Source: Methylocystaceae bacterium (lineage in GTDB: Bacteria > Pseudomonadota > Alphaproteobacteria > Rhodospirillales > Terasakiellaceae). From it: a DNA stretch of 64,000 nt. The notes under the pieces are model-generated. The model saw only the letters and a program-made list of their open reading frames with translations. It made no database searches and was not told where the DNA came from. The stretch lies in NCBI GenBank assembly GCA_013373205.1, contig JABXIG010000003.1, forward strand, positions 620,001 through 684,000, read 5' to 3'. Each line of letters begins with the position of its first letter. Positions within the stretch are counted from its first letter, which is position 1. Positions 1 through 8,052 of the stretch are shown here, one piece after another. Made by a program: the position numbers and the translations under genes.

Positions 1-118
1 TCCCGACAACTTCCCAGTCATAGCCATCAATCGCACGTCGTGTCACAGCCCGGATGGCTGCGTTCAGTCCGGCACAGTCCCCGCCGCTTGTTAAAATTCC
101 GATGCGTTTTTTAGCCAT
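1..118 (-). CDS. 6-phosphofructokinase, N-terminal fragment (runs off the window)
   Basis: Only the first 39 codons are present; the gene continues leftward beyond base 1. The translated start contains [18 protein letters not shown], the glycine-rich phosphate-binding loop that opens the PFK fold, so the product should phosphorylate fructose 6-phosphate in glycolysis. The loop reads GGDC rather than the GGDA common in classical allosteric ATP-PFKs; GGDC is frequent in the mixed-substrate or PPi-dependent groups. The residues that decide ATP versus PPi use lie outside the window, so the donor cannot be called. The gene is divergent from the DUF465 gene at 208. Confidence 0.88.
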   Translation of the reverse strand, partial: MAKKRIGILTSGGDCAGLNAAIRAVTRRAIDGYDWEVVG

Positions 119-132
119 GTCTCATCCTTTTT

Positions 133-161
133 TTGATAGGTCAATGCGCTGAATATGTTAT
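133..161 (+). promoter_or_regulatory. Possible promoter of the DUF465 gene
   Basis: TTGATA at 133-138 and TGTTAT at 156-161 are 17 bases apart, upstream of the ATG at 208. The -10 is poor; this is a weak call made by eye. Confidence 0.3.
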
Positions 162-207
162 TATCAACTCTACGGACTTATCATGACAATAACAAGTCGG
201 GAAAGAA

Positions 208-408
208 ATGCCTGAAACCCGTGATTTGCAGGTTAAACTTGCAACCCTTCAAACCGAGCACCGCGATCTGGATGACGTTATCAACCGCTTGGTGGAAGAA
301 CCACCCTATGATCAGCTTCAGCTGCAACGTTTGAAGAAGAGGAAACTTATCCTGAAAGATCAGATTGCCAAGCTCGAAGCGATTGTGGTGCCGGATATTA
401 TTGCTTAA
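208..408 (+). CDS. DUF465 (YdcH-type) small helical protein
   Basis: A 66-residue, highly charged all-helical protein with the DUF465 pattern: a first helix around LQTEHRDLDDVINRL, a turn with PP, and a second helix LQRLKKRKLILKDQIAKLE. Members are 60-80 residues and their function is not established. ATG 208 follows a purine-rich stretch (GGGAAAGAA). Its TAA stop shares bases with the stop of the convergent GGDEF gene (four-base overlap, TTAA at 405-408). Confidence 0.85.
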   Translation: MPETRDLQVKLATLQTEHRDLDDVINRLVEEPPYDQLQLQRLKKRKLILKDQIAKLEAIVVPDIIA

Positions 409-1163
409 GTTGCTTTTCGGTTTTTATCAGCCTGTTTCAAAATGTCATTGGTGTCTGCGCCAGCTAAAATCGGGCACAGGCCATAGGCGATTTTAACATC
501 AATGATTGTCCCGTCATGGATCATGGGGCCCTGTTCAATTATTTCTTTCAGACTGTCCATTTTTTTGCGGCTTTGTTCAAGGTCGCTTAACGCCATGACG
601 ATGCCAAAGCCGTCTCCTCCTAAGGTACCGACTTTATCAATCTCACGCAGATGATTTTTTAGGATATCGGCACAATCACGCAGCATGGCATCACTTGCCA
701 ACAGACCGTAAGAATTTTTAATTTCTGTATAGTTTGCGATTTGAAAATAAACAAAGCTGCTGGCCGTATTGCTTTGGGCAACGCGTGCGACCATGATGGC
801 GAGTTCACGTATCAAGGCATGACGGGTAAGCACATGCAAATCGATATGCTGGTCTACACTGCTGGATAGTTTGTTTTCCAGCGTGTGGGTCATGTTTAGT
901 TCTTCGCGCAGGTGGTCGATCTCTTCCATCAACGAGATAATGGCATCAATCACAGCAGGCGTCAGTTCAGCCTGTGGTATATTCAGAAAAGAAGTTACGT
1001 CATCGACATTTTCTTTTAAAGATCCATAGGATAGGTTGCCAAAGAAGCTATTGCTTCCCGGTTCCTGTTGGCCGTTCGATTGTTTTTTTCGTTTTTGGCC
1101 TTCTTGTTTACGCCCGATATAGGGTTTGATACCTTCGGGTGGTTCAATATCATCGATGGGCAT
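405..1163 (-). CDS. GGDEF-like domain protein with degenerate GGDGF signature
   Basis: The N-terminal ~100 residues are hydrophilic with a helical stretch; the C-terminal ~150 residues match a GGDEF (diguanylate cyclase) fold, with NSYGLLASDAMLRDCADIL followed by the signature loop as LGGDGF. The fourth signature residue, a metal/catalytic Glu in active cyclases, is Gly, so cyclase activity is doubtful and a c-di-GMP/GTP-binding or scaffold role is more likely. A GTG at 1181 could also start the frame; I prefer ATG 1163, which has GAGG five bases upstream. The gene is convergent with the DUF465 gene and divergent from purE. No membrane segment is visible. Confidence 0.75.
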   Translation of the reverse strand: MPIDDIEPPEGIKPYIGRKQEGQKRKKQSNGQQEPGSNSFFGNLSYGSLKENVDDVTSFLNIPQAELTPAVIDAIISLMEEIDHLREELNMTHTLENKLSSSVDQHIDLHVLTRHALIRELAIMVARVAQSNTASSFVYFQIANYTEIKNSYGLLASDAMLRDCADILKNHLREIDKVGTLGGDGFGIVMALSDLEQSRKKMDSLKEIIEQGPMIHDGTIIDVKIAYGLCPILAGADTNDILKQADKNRKAT

Positions 1164-1233
1164 GAGCGCCTCAAATGTCACTTCCTGTTATTTCACTACA
1201 ATAGCCTGAAAAGATTGATAAATGTTAAAAACC

Positions 1234-1261
1234 TTGCGTAAATGCAGTTCCTCCATATAAT
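1234..1261 (+). promoter_or_regulatory. Promoter of purEK
   Basis: TTGCGT (1234-1239), a 16-base spacer and a perfect TATAAT (1256-1261) stand about 40 bases before the purE ATG. Predicted transcription start is near 1268. No PurR-like palindrome or riboswitch fold was noticed in the short leader. Confidence 0.6.
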
Positions 1262-1299
1262 ACGCCCCTTTTTTAGTGTGAGCGAGACAGGGTAAAAAC

Positions 1300-1797
1300 A
1301 TGGATAGTGCAGCACCAAGCGTTGGAATTATTATGGGCAGCCAGTCTGATTGGCCGACCATGAAACTGGCCGCAGAAATGTTGGAAGAAATGGGTGTGTC
1401 TTATGAAAAACGCATCGTTTCTGCCCATCGCACACCTCAGCGTCTTTATGATTATGCCACCAATGCGAAGGCCCGTGGGCTTCAAGTGATTATCGCGGGT
1501 GCGGGTGGGGCAGCGCATTTGCCGGGGATGGCTGCAGCCATGACCCCGCTGCCTGTTTTGGGCGTTCCAGTGAAAAGTCGGGCGTTAAACGGGATCGATA
1601 GCCTTTATTCAATCGCACAAATGCCCGGCGGTGTTCCTGTCGGCACACTGGCGATTGGGGATGCGGGCGCGAAAAATGCGGGCATTCTGGCGGCCAGCAT
1701 CATTGCCTTGCACGATGAAACCGTGGCTGCCAAGCTGGATGCTTTCCGTGAAAAGCAGACGCAAAGCGTGGCGGAAATTCCTGTAGACGAAGCGTAA
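1300..1797 (+). CDS. purE: PurE, N5-carboxyaminoimidazole ribonucleotide mutase
   Basis: A 165-residue class I PurE that converts N5-CAIR to CAIR in de novo purine synthesis. Visible landmarks are GSQSDW (13-18), SAHRTP with the catalytic His43 (41-46), and the nucleotide-binding loop [11 protein letters not shown] (67-77). Length fits the family (about 160-170). purK begins 19 bases downstream, so the pair is one operon. The last ~15 residues are a nonconserved tail. Confidence 0.97.
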   Translation: MDSAAPSVGIIMGSQSDWPTMKLAAEMLEEMGVSYEKRIVSAHRTPQRLYDYATNAKARGLQVIIAGAGGAAHLPGMAAAMTPLPVLGVPVKSRALNGIDSLYSIAQMPGGVPVGTLAIGDAGAKNAGILAASIIALHDETVAAKLDAFREKQTQSVAEIPVDEA

Positions 1798-1816
1798 AAA
1801 GCAAAGATAGATCATC

Positions 1817-2917
1817 ATGGCTGAACTTAAAGCACTGCCCCCCGGCAGCACCATCGGTATTATCGGTAACGGTCAATTGGGTCGCATGACGGCATTGGCA
1901 GCGGCACGCCTTGGCTATATGTGTCACGTTTATGGACCGGAAGCAGATAGCCCGGCGGAACAGGTCGCCCTTAAAGCAACGGTGGCAGGCTATGATGACC
2001 ATGATGCGCTGGTGGCTTTTGCAAAATCCGTCGATGTGGTGACCTTTGAATTTGAAAACATCCCCCATGAAAGTGTGCAGCTGTTAAGCGATCATGTAGA
2101 GGTTCGCCCGGGTTGGAATTGTCTGCATATCTCGCAAGATCGATTGATTGAAAAAACATTCGTCAATGACTGCGGCATCCCGACGGCACCCTTTAAACAG
2201 GTCGATAGCTTTGAAGATTTAGAAAAAGCAGTTGCAGAACTAGGCCGCCCCAGCATCTTAAAAACCACCCGCATGGGCTATGACGGTAAAGGCCAAGCCC
2301 TGATCCGTCCGGAAACAGACCTTGCGACTGCTTATGAAAGTATGGCAGGTGCCCCAAGTGTGCTAGAAGGTTTTGTGGATTTTGAGCGTGAAATCTCGGT
2401 CATTGTCGCGCGTTCTGCTTGTGGGCAATGGACAGCGTTTGAACCTGCTGAAAATGTCCATGTAGATGGTATTCTCGATACATCAAGTGTCCCTGCCCAT
2501 ATTCCCGATGGTTTGATTGAAGAAGCGGTGCGAATTGCGGTAACACTGGCAGAAAAGATGGAAATCGTCGGTTTGCTGGCGGTTGAAATGTTCCATACCA
2601 AAGATGATCAGTTGGTCGTTAATGAAGTTGCCCCGCGTCCGCATAATTCCGGCCACTGGACGCAGGATGCCTGTTATTCAGATCAGTTTGAACAGTTTGT
2701 TCGGGCGGTCTGTGGTTTGCCGTTAGGTTCGGTTGCACGACGTAATGATCTGGTGATGAAAAACCTGATCGGGTTTGATGTGGAACAATGGCCTGACTAT
2801 TTGGCAGAACCAAACGCCAAGCTGCATCTTTATGGGAAAGCAAGCACGCGGCGTGGGCGCAAAATGGGCCATGTTAATCTGGTGTACCCCCTTGGGGAAC
2901 TGCCAACAAAAAAATAA
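1817..2917 (+). CDS. purK: PurK, N5-CAIR synthetase (ATP-grasp)
   Basis: A 366-residue ATP-grasp enzyme making N5-CAIR from AIR, bicarbonate and ATP, the step before PurE. The N-terminal Rossmann part has IIGNGQLGRM (15-24); the ATP-binding lid contains TTRMGYDGKGQ; the metal site is in VVNEVAPRPHNSGH, a PurK hallmark. It follows purE in the same operon and ends just before a strong hairpin terminator. Confidence 0.97.
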   Translation: MAELKALPPGSTIGIIGNGQLGRMTALAAARLGYMCHVYGPEADSPAEQVALKATVAGYDDHDALVAFAKSVDVVTFEFENIPHESVQLLSDHVEVRPGWNCLHISQDRLIEKTFVNDCGIPTAPFKQVDSFEDLEKAVAELGRPSILKTTRMGYDGKGQALIRPETDLATAYESMAGAPSVLEGFVDFEREISVIVARSACGQWTAFEPAENVHVDGILDTSSVPAHIPDGLIEEAVRIAVTLAEKMEIVGLLAVEMFHTKDDQLVVNEVAPRPHNSGHWTQDACYSDQFEQFVRAVCGLPLGSVARRNDLVMKNLIGFDVEQWPDYLAEPNAKLHLYGKASTRRGRKMGHVNLVYPLGELPTKK

Positions 2918-2922
2918 TCATG

Positions 2923-2964
2923 AAAAAACAGCGATGGATCTCATTTGATCATCGCTGTTTTTTT
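2923..2964. terminator. Bidirectional terminator between purK and the MFS gene
   Basis: An AACAGCGAT/ATCGCTGTT stem with an inner GATC pairing is flanked by A-run and T-run, so it can end purEK on the plus strand and the exporter gene (stop at 2982) on the minus strand. Confidence 0.85.
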
Positions 2965-2981
2965 AGACATATGTTTTTATG

Positions 2982-4202
2982 TTATTCGGTTTCGCTGTCA
3001 CGAGCCTGTTCGATCCAGTACATCAACATTAAGCCGATCATAGACAGAAGGGTGAATCCTGCGATCATTGGGACCAGTGTGTGGTTATAAAACTGTCCGA
3101 TCAAGGTTCCCAGGCTCATAGAGACAAAGGTTGTCCCTGCGCCAATGATGGAAGAGGCAATCCCGGCAATATGGCCCATCGGTTCCATTGCCATGGCGTT
3201 GGAGTTCCCAAACAACAGCCCCATAAAGAAGAAGATCATAATCATGACGACCATAAAGACAGGGAAGGGGGCATAACCATCATTAAAGACCAGCAAAGCG
3301 AGGAAGAGTCCAGAAATGGTCAATAGGCTTTTCAGCGAGAGTTTCATCATGAAACGCATGCCGTATTTCACAACAACCCGACCATTGACAATAGAGGATG
3401 CCCCAACTGATAAGGCAAGGATTGCAAAGTAAACCGGGAACATTTCATCAATTTGATAGATATCCAGATAAAGCAGTTTGGCAACGTTCAGGTAAGAGAC
3501 AAGACAGGCAAATGCCAATCCGCCAACCACCATATATCCGGCAGAAATGCGATTGCTTAAGGCTTCTTTCATGCCCAGTATAATCGGGGTGATATCCAGT
3601 CTGAGGCGATATTCTTTATGCAGGGTTTCCGGTTGGCGAAACGTTAACCATGTGCCCACGATGATGGTCATTATGGCATAACAATAAAAGATACTTTCCC
3701 AAGTGGAAAACATCAGTAATCCCGCACCAATCGTCGGGGCCAAGGCAGGGACCAGAATAAAGACGCTGATCACGAAAGACATGATGCGCGCCATTTCCCG
3801 ACCGGAATAACGATCCCGCACAAATGCGATTGTTAGGGTACGTGGCCCAGCAACGCCCAGACCTTGGACGAAACGTCCAAACAGCACCATTTCATAGCTG
3901 GTTGCAAAAGCTGAAATAAGGGAGCCAACGATAAAAATACCAAGCCCGATATAGGTTGCAGATTTACGTCCGATGCTGTCAGAAACTGGGCCATAGACTA
4001 ATTGCCCAATGCCAAGACCTAAAAATAAAACACCGACCAGTAATTGCAGTTCATTTTCATCAACCACATCAAAACTGGAGCCAACGGCATGGAAAGCAGG
4101 CAGGATCGCATCAATCGCCAAGGCGACCAAAGACATTAAAAAAGCCATCAGGGCAACAAATTCGCCCGTTGATTGACGTGGCGAGGCAGTAATATTGGAC
4201 AT
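2982..4202 (-). CDS. MFS multidrug exporter, Bcr/CflA type
   Basis: A 406-residue, very hydrophobic protein with about 12 membrane segments. The loop after TM2 reads GPVSDSIGRKSATYIG, the MFS motif A as found in the Bcr/CflA (DHA1) branch, followed by GRFVQGLGVAGPRTL. Proton-driven drug/metabolite efflux across the inner membrane is inferred from the family; the substrate cannot be read. It is monocistronic, starts at ATG 4202, and shares a bidirectional terminator with purK. Confidence 0.85.
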   Translation of the reverse strand: MSNITASPRQSTGEFVALMAFLMSLVALAIDAILPAFHAVGSSFDVVDENELQLLVGVLFLGLGIGQLVYGPVSDSIGRKSATYIGLGIFIVGSLISAFATSYEMVLFGRFVQGLGVAGPRTLTIAFVRDRYSGREMARIMSFVISVFILVPALAPTIGAGLLMFSTWESIFYCYAIMTIIVGTWLTFRQPETLHKEYRLRLDITPIILGMKEALSNRISAGYMVVGGLAFACLVSYLNVAKLLYLDIYQIDEMFPVYFAILALSVGASSIVNGRVVVKYGMRFMMKLSLKSLLTISGLFLALLVFNDGYAPFPVFMVVMIMIFFFMGLLFGNSNAMAMEPMGHIAGIASSIIGAGTTFVSMSLGTLIGQFYNHTLVPMIAGFTLLSMIGLMLMYWIEQARDSETE

Positions 4203-4301
4203 GTAAGGTACTTCACGAAAAGAAAATAAAATTATAACAGTTTAATACTGCTCTTTTGTATTTTTAACAGTGAAGTGGCTCACAATAGACGCCATAAAAC
4301 A

Positions 4302-4946
4302 CTATCGTTTCATCAAGCTGCTGGCGTTGCTGTGACCTGTGATTTTGCAGAAGAAGTCTTCGACTTTGCCAAAGATCTCTTTGCGTGTTTTCACTGCCTT
4401 GATGACATCAATCAGGCGACGTTTGTAAAAGTCGATTGTGTCTTCTGAATTTTCCGACTCGTCATTTAACCAGTACACCATGGTCGCACTATAGACCGCA
4501 GCGAGTGAAGCACGTTTGGTGTAATAGTTGAAATCAACCGATTCATCACCGCAACACCACCACATTTCATCCACAGCTTTCCAGACAACCTGCACACCGT
4601 GCGGTGCATTTTTAGGAACGGCATAATATGACATAGATTTACGAACTGCTTCTTTATAAGGGGCTTCGATATCCAGACGAATGCGCATGGCTTCTTCCAG
4701 GCGTTTACCTATACCAAGAGCGCTCATATCAATCTCGCTCACTCGATCCGACATTTGACGATTTATATAGTCTGCAAAATGGGCCAGTACATCACTGACA
4801 CCGTAAGGAAAAGCGCGCACGGCCATGGAAGGTTCAAACCCGGCTTCGACAGCGCCTTCTTCTATGGCTTTGTCTGTCCAGCCGTCAAACAGGACGTTGG
4901 GCAGGGTTGCGAGCAGAATGTCGTCTTTTACCTTGATGTCTTGCAT
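4302..4946 (-). CDS. COQ9 family ubiquinone biosynthesis protein
   Basis: A 214-residue helical protein matching the COQ9 family, known in alphaproteobacteria as the rpsU-divergently transcribed protein. Recognisable blocks are GWTDKAIEEGAVEAGF near the N-terminus and VWKAVDEMWWCCGDESVDFN, with the Trp-rich lipid-handling region and YTKRASLAAVYSAT. Known COQ9 proteins bind an isoprenoid lipid and present ubiquinone intermediates to COQ7. It follows def by 4 bases, so the two are co-transcribed, and the pair is divergent from rpsU exactly as the family name implies. Confidence 0.9.
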   Translation of the reverse strand: MQDIKVKDDILLATLPNVLFDGWTDKAIEEGAVEAGFEPSMAVRAFPYGVSDVLAHFADYINRQMSDRVSEIDMSALGIGKRLEEAMRIRLDIEAPYKEAVRKSMSYYAVPKNAPHGVQVVWKAVDEMWWCCGDESVDFNYYTKRASLAAVYSATMVYWLNDESENSEDTIDFYKRRLIDVIKAVKTRKEIFGKVEDFFCKITGHSNASSLMKR

Positions 4947-4950
4947 GGTG

Positions 4951-5469
4951 TTAGTCTTTCAAAGCTTTTTGCAGTTCTTCAACATAACCGAAGCTGGACA
5001 GGTCGTCCATACGTTGCGGGTAAAGAATACCATCCAGATGGTCACATTCATGTTGAACCACGCGGGCATGAAAGCCTGTGGCTTCGCGTTCAATCGGTTT
5101 TCCATCCAGATCAAGTCCGCTATATTTAATTGAGGTATAGCGACTGACTTTTCCTGCCATGCCGGGCAAGGAAAGACAGCCTTCAATGCCTTCGTTTTTA
5201 TCGTCGCCGACAGGTTCGATCACGGGGTTCATCAATACAGTCAGGGGAACTGCACCCTCTTCTGAACGTTCACTGGGGACGTGAAACATAACGATACGCA
5301 ACGGGATATGCACCTGCGGGGCAGCAAGGCCTGCGCCGTTGGCGTCTTCCATAGTTTCCACCATATCGTTGATCAGGCGTCTGATCTCGAGATCTTTCGG
5401 GTCTTCAACCAGTTTGGCGGGGGTGCGCAAGACCGGGTGTCCCATGCGGGCTATCTTTAAAATCGTCAT
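4951..5469 (-). CDS. def: Peptide deformylase
   Basis: Removes the formyl group from nascent N-terminal Met. From ATG 5469 the protein has 172 residues, with the three motifs in place: GAGLAAPQ (45-52), EGCLS with metal ligand Cys98 (96-100) and HECDH with ligands His140/His144 and catalytic Glu141. The frame is open for 16 more codons upstream to 5517, but family alignments start at MTILKIARMG, so 5469 is preferred. First gene of the def-coq9 operon, divergent from rpsU. Confidence 0.95.
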   Translation of the reverse strand: MTILKIARMGHPVLRTPAKLVEDPKDLEIRRLINDMVETMEDANGAGLAAPQVHIPLRIVMFHVPSERSEEGAVPLTVLMNPVIEPVGDDKNEGIEGCLSLPGMAGKVSRYTSIKYSGLDLDGKPIEREATGFHARVVQHECDHLDGILYPQRMDDLSSFGYVEELQKALKD

Positions 5470-5610
5470 AAAATGACATATAATGGCTTTTTTCGGCCAA
5501 TGCCATACTGAATCCACTTGAACATAAAAGATTCATATGCTATGTCCCGGCTTCCTTTTCGAACCTTTCGTGAAAAGGAATGGGCATATGGCCCAGTTTT
5601 GATTTTGTAT

Positions 5611-5617
5611 AAGGAGG
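5611..5617 (+). promoter_or_regulatory. Strong ribosome binding site fixing a non-AUG start of rpsU
   Basis: AAGGAGG, a full anti-SD match, lies 8 bases before an in-frame ATC (5626-5628). No ATG, GTG or TTG lies at proper spacing; the in-frame CTG at 5620 is only 2 bases away. The site therefore argues for initiation at AUC. Confidence 0.65.
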
Positions 5618-5625
5618 CCCTGACC

Positions 5626-5832
5626 ATCGTACAGGTAGTAGTTCGCGACAATAATGTCGACCAGGCACTGAAGGCACTGAAAAAGAAAATGCAGCGTGAA
5701 GGCGTATTCCGTGAAATGAAACTTCGCCGTCACTATGAAAAACCGTCTGAAAAGAAAGCACGCGAAGACGCTGAAGCTGTTCGTCGCGCACGCAAACTGG
5801 AACGCAAGCGTCTGGAACGTGAAGGCTTCTAA
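5626..5832 (+). CDS. rpsU: 30S ribosomal protein S21, apparent AUC start
   Basis: The conserved S21 core begins [19 protein letters not shown] and continues through [19 protein letters not shown] to a basic C-terminal helix. With ATC 5626 as start the protein has 68 residues, right for alphaproteobacterial S21. The nearest upstream ATG (5539) would add 29 residues with no resemblance to S21 and ignores the AAGGAGG at 5611. S21 acts at the 30S decoding platform during initiation. The gene is divergent from def-coq9. A weak CCCTC/GAGGG hairpin follows the stop. Confidence 0.9.
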   Translation: MVQVVVRDNNVDQALKALKKKMQREGVFREMKLRRHYEKPSEKKAREDAEAVRRARKLERKRLEREGF

Positions 5833-5994
5833 ACAGCCTCCCTCGTTTATTTGAGGGAAATGTTTAAGATAGACTAAATTTATTTTTCTAAGGATGATCC
5901 GCCTGCCTGATGGATTATCCGGCTTTATACTACTTGAAAGGTGGTGATGTGGGCGTTTGTGGTTCGAGATTTCGAATCGCACCTCATATACCCG

Positions 5995-6040
5995 AAAAAA
6001 AGGGCGATGCGCTTTAACCGGCCGCATCGCCCTTTTTATT
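5995..6040. terminator. Bidirectional intrinsic terminator
   Basis: GGGCGATGCG/CGCATCGCCC stem of about ten pairs with A-run before and T-run after. It can end plus-strand transcription from rpsU and back up the minus-strand terminator at 6078. Confidence 0.85.
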
Positions 6041-6077
6041 TGTCAGTGTGTGGTCTTCACCGACCCATGACCGGATG

Positions 6078-6104
6078 AAAAAGGCCCCTGTGTTCACAGG
6101 GGCA
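6078..6104 (-). terminator. Terminator of the acyl-CoA synthetase gene
   Basis: GCCCCTGTG/CACAGGGGC hairpin starting nine bases after the minus-strand stop at 6113, followed on that strand by five T. Confidence 0.85.
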
Positions 6105-6112
6105 CGTTTTCT

Positions 6113-7750
6113 TTACATGTCTGCAGCTTCTTTGCGTAATTCATCGCGCAGGACGAATTTTTGGATTTTGCCTGTGGATGTCTTGGGGAGTTCACCGAAG
6201 ACCACGGTACGCGGACATTTGAAGTGCGCAAGGTTGTCACGGCAATGTTTGATGATATCTTCTGCGCTAATGTCGTCAGCACCGGGTTTTAGCTCGATAA
6301 AGGCTGCGGGTGTTTCACCCCATTTGTCATCAGGCTTGGCAACCACCGCGGCGGCGGCAACAAGTGGGTGACGATAAAGCGTATCTTCCACTTCGATGGA
6401 TGAAATATTTTCCCCACCGGAAATGATGATGTCTTTGGATCGGTCTTTCAACTGAATATAGCCATCAGGATGTTTGACGCCTAAATCACCGGAATGGAAC
6501 CAGCCGCCTTTAAAGGCTTCGTCCGTGGCTGTTGGGTTTTTCAGATAACCTTTCATGACAATGTTGCCGCGGAAGCAGACTTCGCCCATGGTTTCACCGT
6601 CCCATGGCATTTCTTCAGTGGTTTCGCTATCTGCGATCATGAGACCTTCTTCAAGGGTGTAACGTACGCCTTGACGGGATTTTTGATAGGCTTGTCGTTC
6701 AATCGGCAGCTCGTTCCATTCTTCTTTCCATGCACAGAAGACCGCGGGGCCATAAGTTTCGGTCAGGCCATAAGCGTGGGTCACATCGAAGCCTTCATCC
6801 TGAATGGCTTTCAAAACAGATGCAGGCGGTGGGGCCGCAGCTGTCATGATGTTACATTTATGGTCAAACGGTTTCTTTTCTTCTTCAGTTGCATTGATGA
6901 CGAAAGACAGAACGATGGGCGCACCGCAGAAGTTGGTGACTTTATGTTCTGCAATGGCGGCATAGATGTTTTTCGCATTCACACGACGCAGGCAGATATT
7001 GACACCTGCCTTGGCAGCCATTGTCCAGGCAAAGCACCAGCCGTTACAGTGGAACATGGGCAGGGTCCAGAGATAAACCGAATGCTGTTCCATGTTCCAG
7101 TCAAGTGCATTGCCAATGGCATTCAAGTAAGCGCCACGATGGTGGTAGACCACGCCTTTGGGGTTGCCTGTTGTCCCTGATGTGTAGTTCAGTGAAATTG
7201 CATCCCATTCATCGGTTGGGCCGGACCATTCGTAGTCCGCATCACCCTTGGCGATAAAGGCTTCGTAATCTTCTTGGCCGATCAGCTCACCACCTTCTGC
7301 CAGGGGGTCATCGATATCAATGACGATAGGTTTTCGTTCGAGGCGGGCAATAGCAGATTTTGTAATCTCTGAAAATTCACGATCCGTAAAGACGATCTTG
7401 GCTTCGCCATGTTGCAGGATAAAGGAAATGGCTTCTGCATCCAGTCGGATGTTCAGGGTGTTTAAGACAGCACCACACATAGGCACCCCAAAATGGGCTT
7501 CGTATGTTTCAGGTGTGTTGTTGCCCATCACGGCAACCGTATCGCCTTTTTTAATTCCGGCCTTAACAAGCGCGGACGCCAACCGCACGGAACGTTCATA
7601 GGTTTCTTTCCAGGTGTATGTCTTGTCACCATGGATCACGGACGGGCGGTCCGGATAGACCATGGCGGTCCGTTTAATAAAGGACAATGGAGAAAGAGGC
7701 TCGTAGTTGGCTTCTGTTTTATCCAAATGGATGTCGTAAATATTTTCCAT
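6113..7750 (-). CDS. AMP-binding acyl-CoA synthetase (medium-chain or DmdB-like)
   Basis: A 545-residue ANL-superfamily ligase that activates a carboxylic acid as acyl-AMP then acyl-CoA. The P-loop YTSGTTGNPKG is at 189-199, the A8 hinge region is WFHSGDLGVKHPDGYIQLKDR, and the catalytic lysine is Lys528 in PKTSTGKIQK. Overall layout (LPMFHCNGWCF, FCGAPIVLS) resembles medium-chain fatty acyl-CoA ligases and methylmercaptopropionate-CoA ligase (DmdB); the substrate cannot be decided from sequence alone. It is divergent from prpE across a 302-base gap that carries an 11-bp inverted repeat. Confidence 0.88.
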   Translation of the reverse strand: MENIYDIHLDKTEANYEPLSPLSFIKRTAMVYPDRPSVIHGDKTYTWKETYERSVRLASALVKAGIKKGDTVAVMGNNTPETYEAHFGVPMCGAVLNTLNIRLDAEAISFILQHGEAKIVFTDREFSEITKSAIARLERKPIVIDIDDPLAEGGELIGQEDYEAFIAKGDADYEWSGPTDEWDAISLNYTSGTTGNPKGVVYHHRGAYLNAIGNALDWNMEQHSVYLWTLPMFHCNGWCFAWTMAAKAGVNICLRRVNAKNIYAAIAEHKVTNFCGAPIVLSFVINATEEEKKPFDHKCNIMTAAAPPPASVLKAIQDEGFDVTHAYGLTETYGPAVFCAWKEEWNELPIERQAYQKSRQGVRYTLEEGLMIADSETTEEMPWDGETMGEVCFRGNIVMKGYLKNPTATDEAFKGGWFHSGDLGVKHPDGYIQLKDRSKDIIISGGENISSIEVEDTLYRHPLVAAAAVVAKPDDKWGETPAAFIELKPGADDISAEDIIKHCRDNLAHFKCPRTVVFGELPKTSTGKIQKFVLRDELRKEAADM

Positions 7751-8052
7751 GGTTTCCTAATCCCGTGATGTATTTTCTTTGCCTTGCACAAATTGATAAC
7801 AGTATCTCATGTGTGCGGAAATACTTAAAAATGCGTATTTTGGTAAAAACATAAAAGATCTGAACCAAAATACGTAAGATTACTGCGTAAATTCATCTGA
7901 GTGTGAGTTTAACAAACATTAAATCGGTAAAACAATACCTAATTAACACTTTATTTTTTTACATTTTTCAGGCATGCTGCGACCTATAGTTTGAAGGATA
8001 GGGAGTTTCTTCAAACGCATTTTTATAAAATCGCTTGGAATTAGGGGACGTT
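7751..8052. other. Divergent control region between the acyl-CoA synthetase gene and prpE
   Basis: AT-rich, with no ORF. The only clear element is the inverted repeat at 7834-7874. No convincing -35/-10 pair was found on either strand, which may mean activator-dependent promoters. Confidence 0.5.
7834..7874. repeat. Perfect 11-bp inverted repeat, candidate operator
   Basis: CGTATTTTGGT (7834-7844) and ACCAAAATACG (7864-7874) are exact reverse complements, 19 bases apart and 30 bp centre to centre (about three helical turns). This suits a dimeric or tetrameric regulator shared by the two divergent CoA-ligase genes. No regulator gene lies next to it. Confidence 0.55.

Larger units (their letters stand above)
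5833..6112. other. Intergenic region between rpsU and the acyl-CoA synthetase gene
   Basis: No ORF is supported in these 280 bases. They hold a weak hairpin after rpsU (5841-5858), a GGATAATCC-type inverted repeat around 5891-5925, a TTCGA/TCGAA hairpin near 5962-5976 that looks like a tRNA T-arm but has no tRNA around it, and two strong terminators (listed separately). A short RNA from 5880 to 6040 is possible but unproven. Confidence 0.4.

Noticed and set aside
3081-4192. Plus-strand ORFs inside the MFS exporter gene
   Set aside because: They are His/Gln/Lys-rich shadows of membrane-segment codons without SD sites or motifs.
5539-5832. rpsU started at ATG 5539
   Set aside because: It would add 29 residues unlike any S21 and ignore the AAGGAGG placed for the ATC at 5626.
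5960-5978. tRNA T-arm-like GGTTCGAGATTTCGAATC
   Set aside because: No acceptor, D or anticodon arm fits around it, and the loop is wrong for a tRNA.
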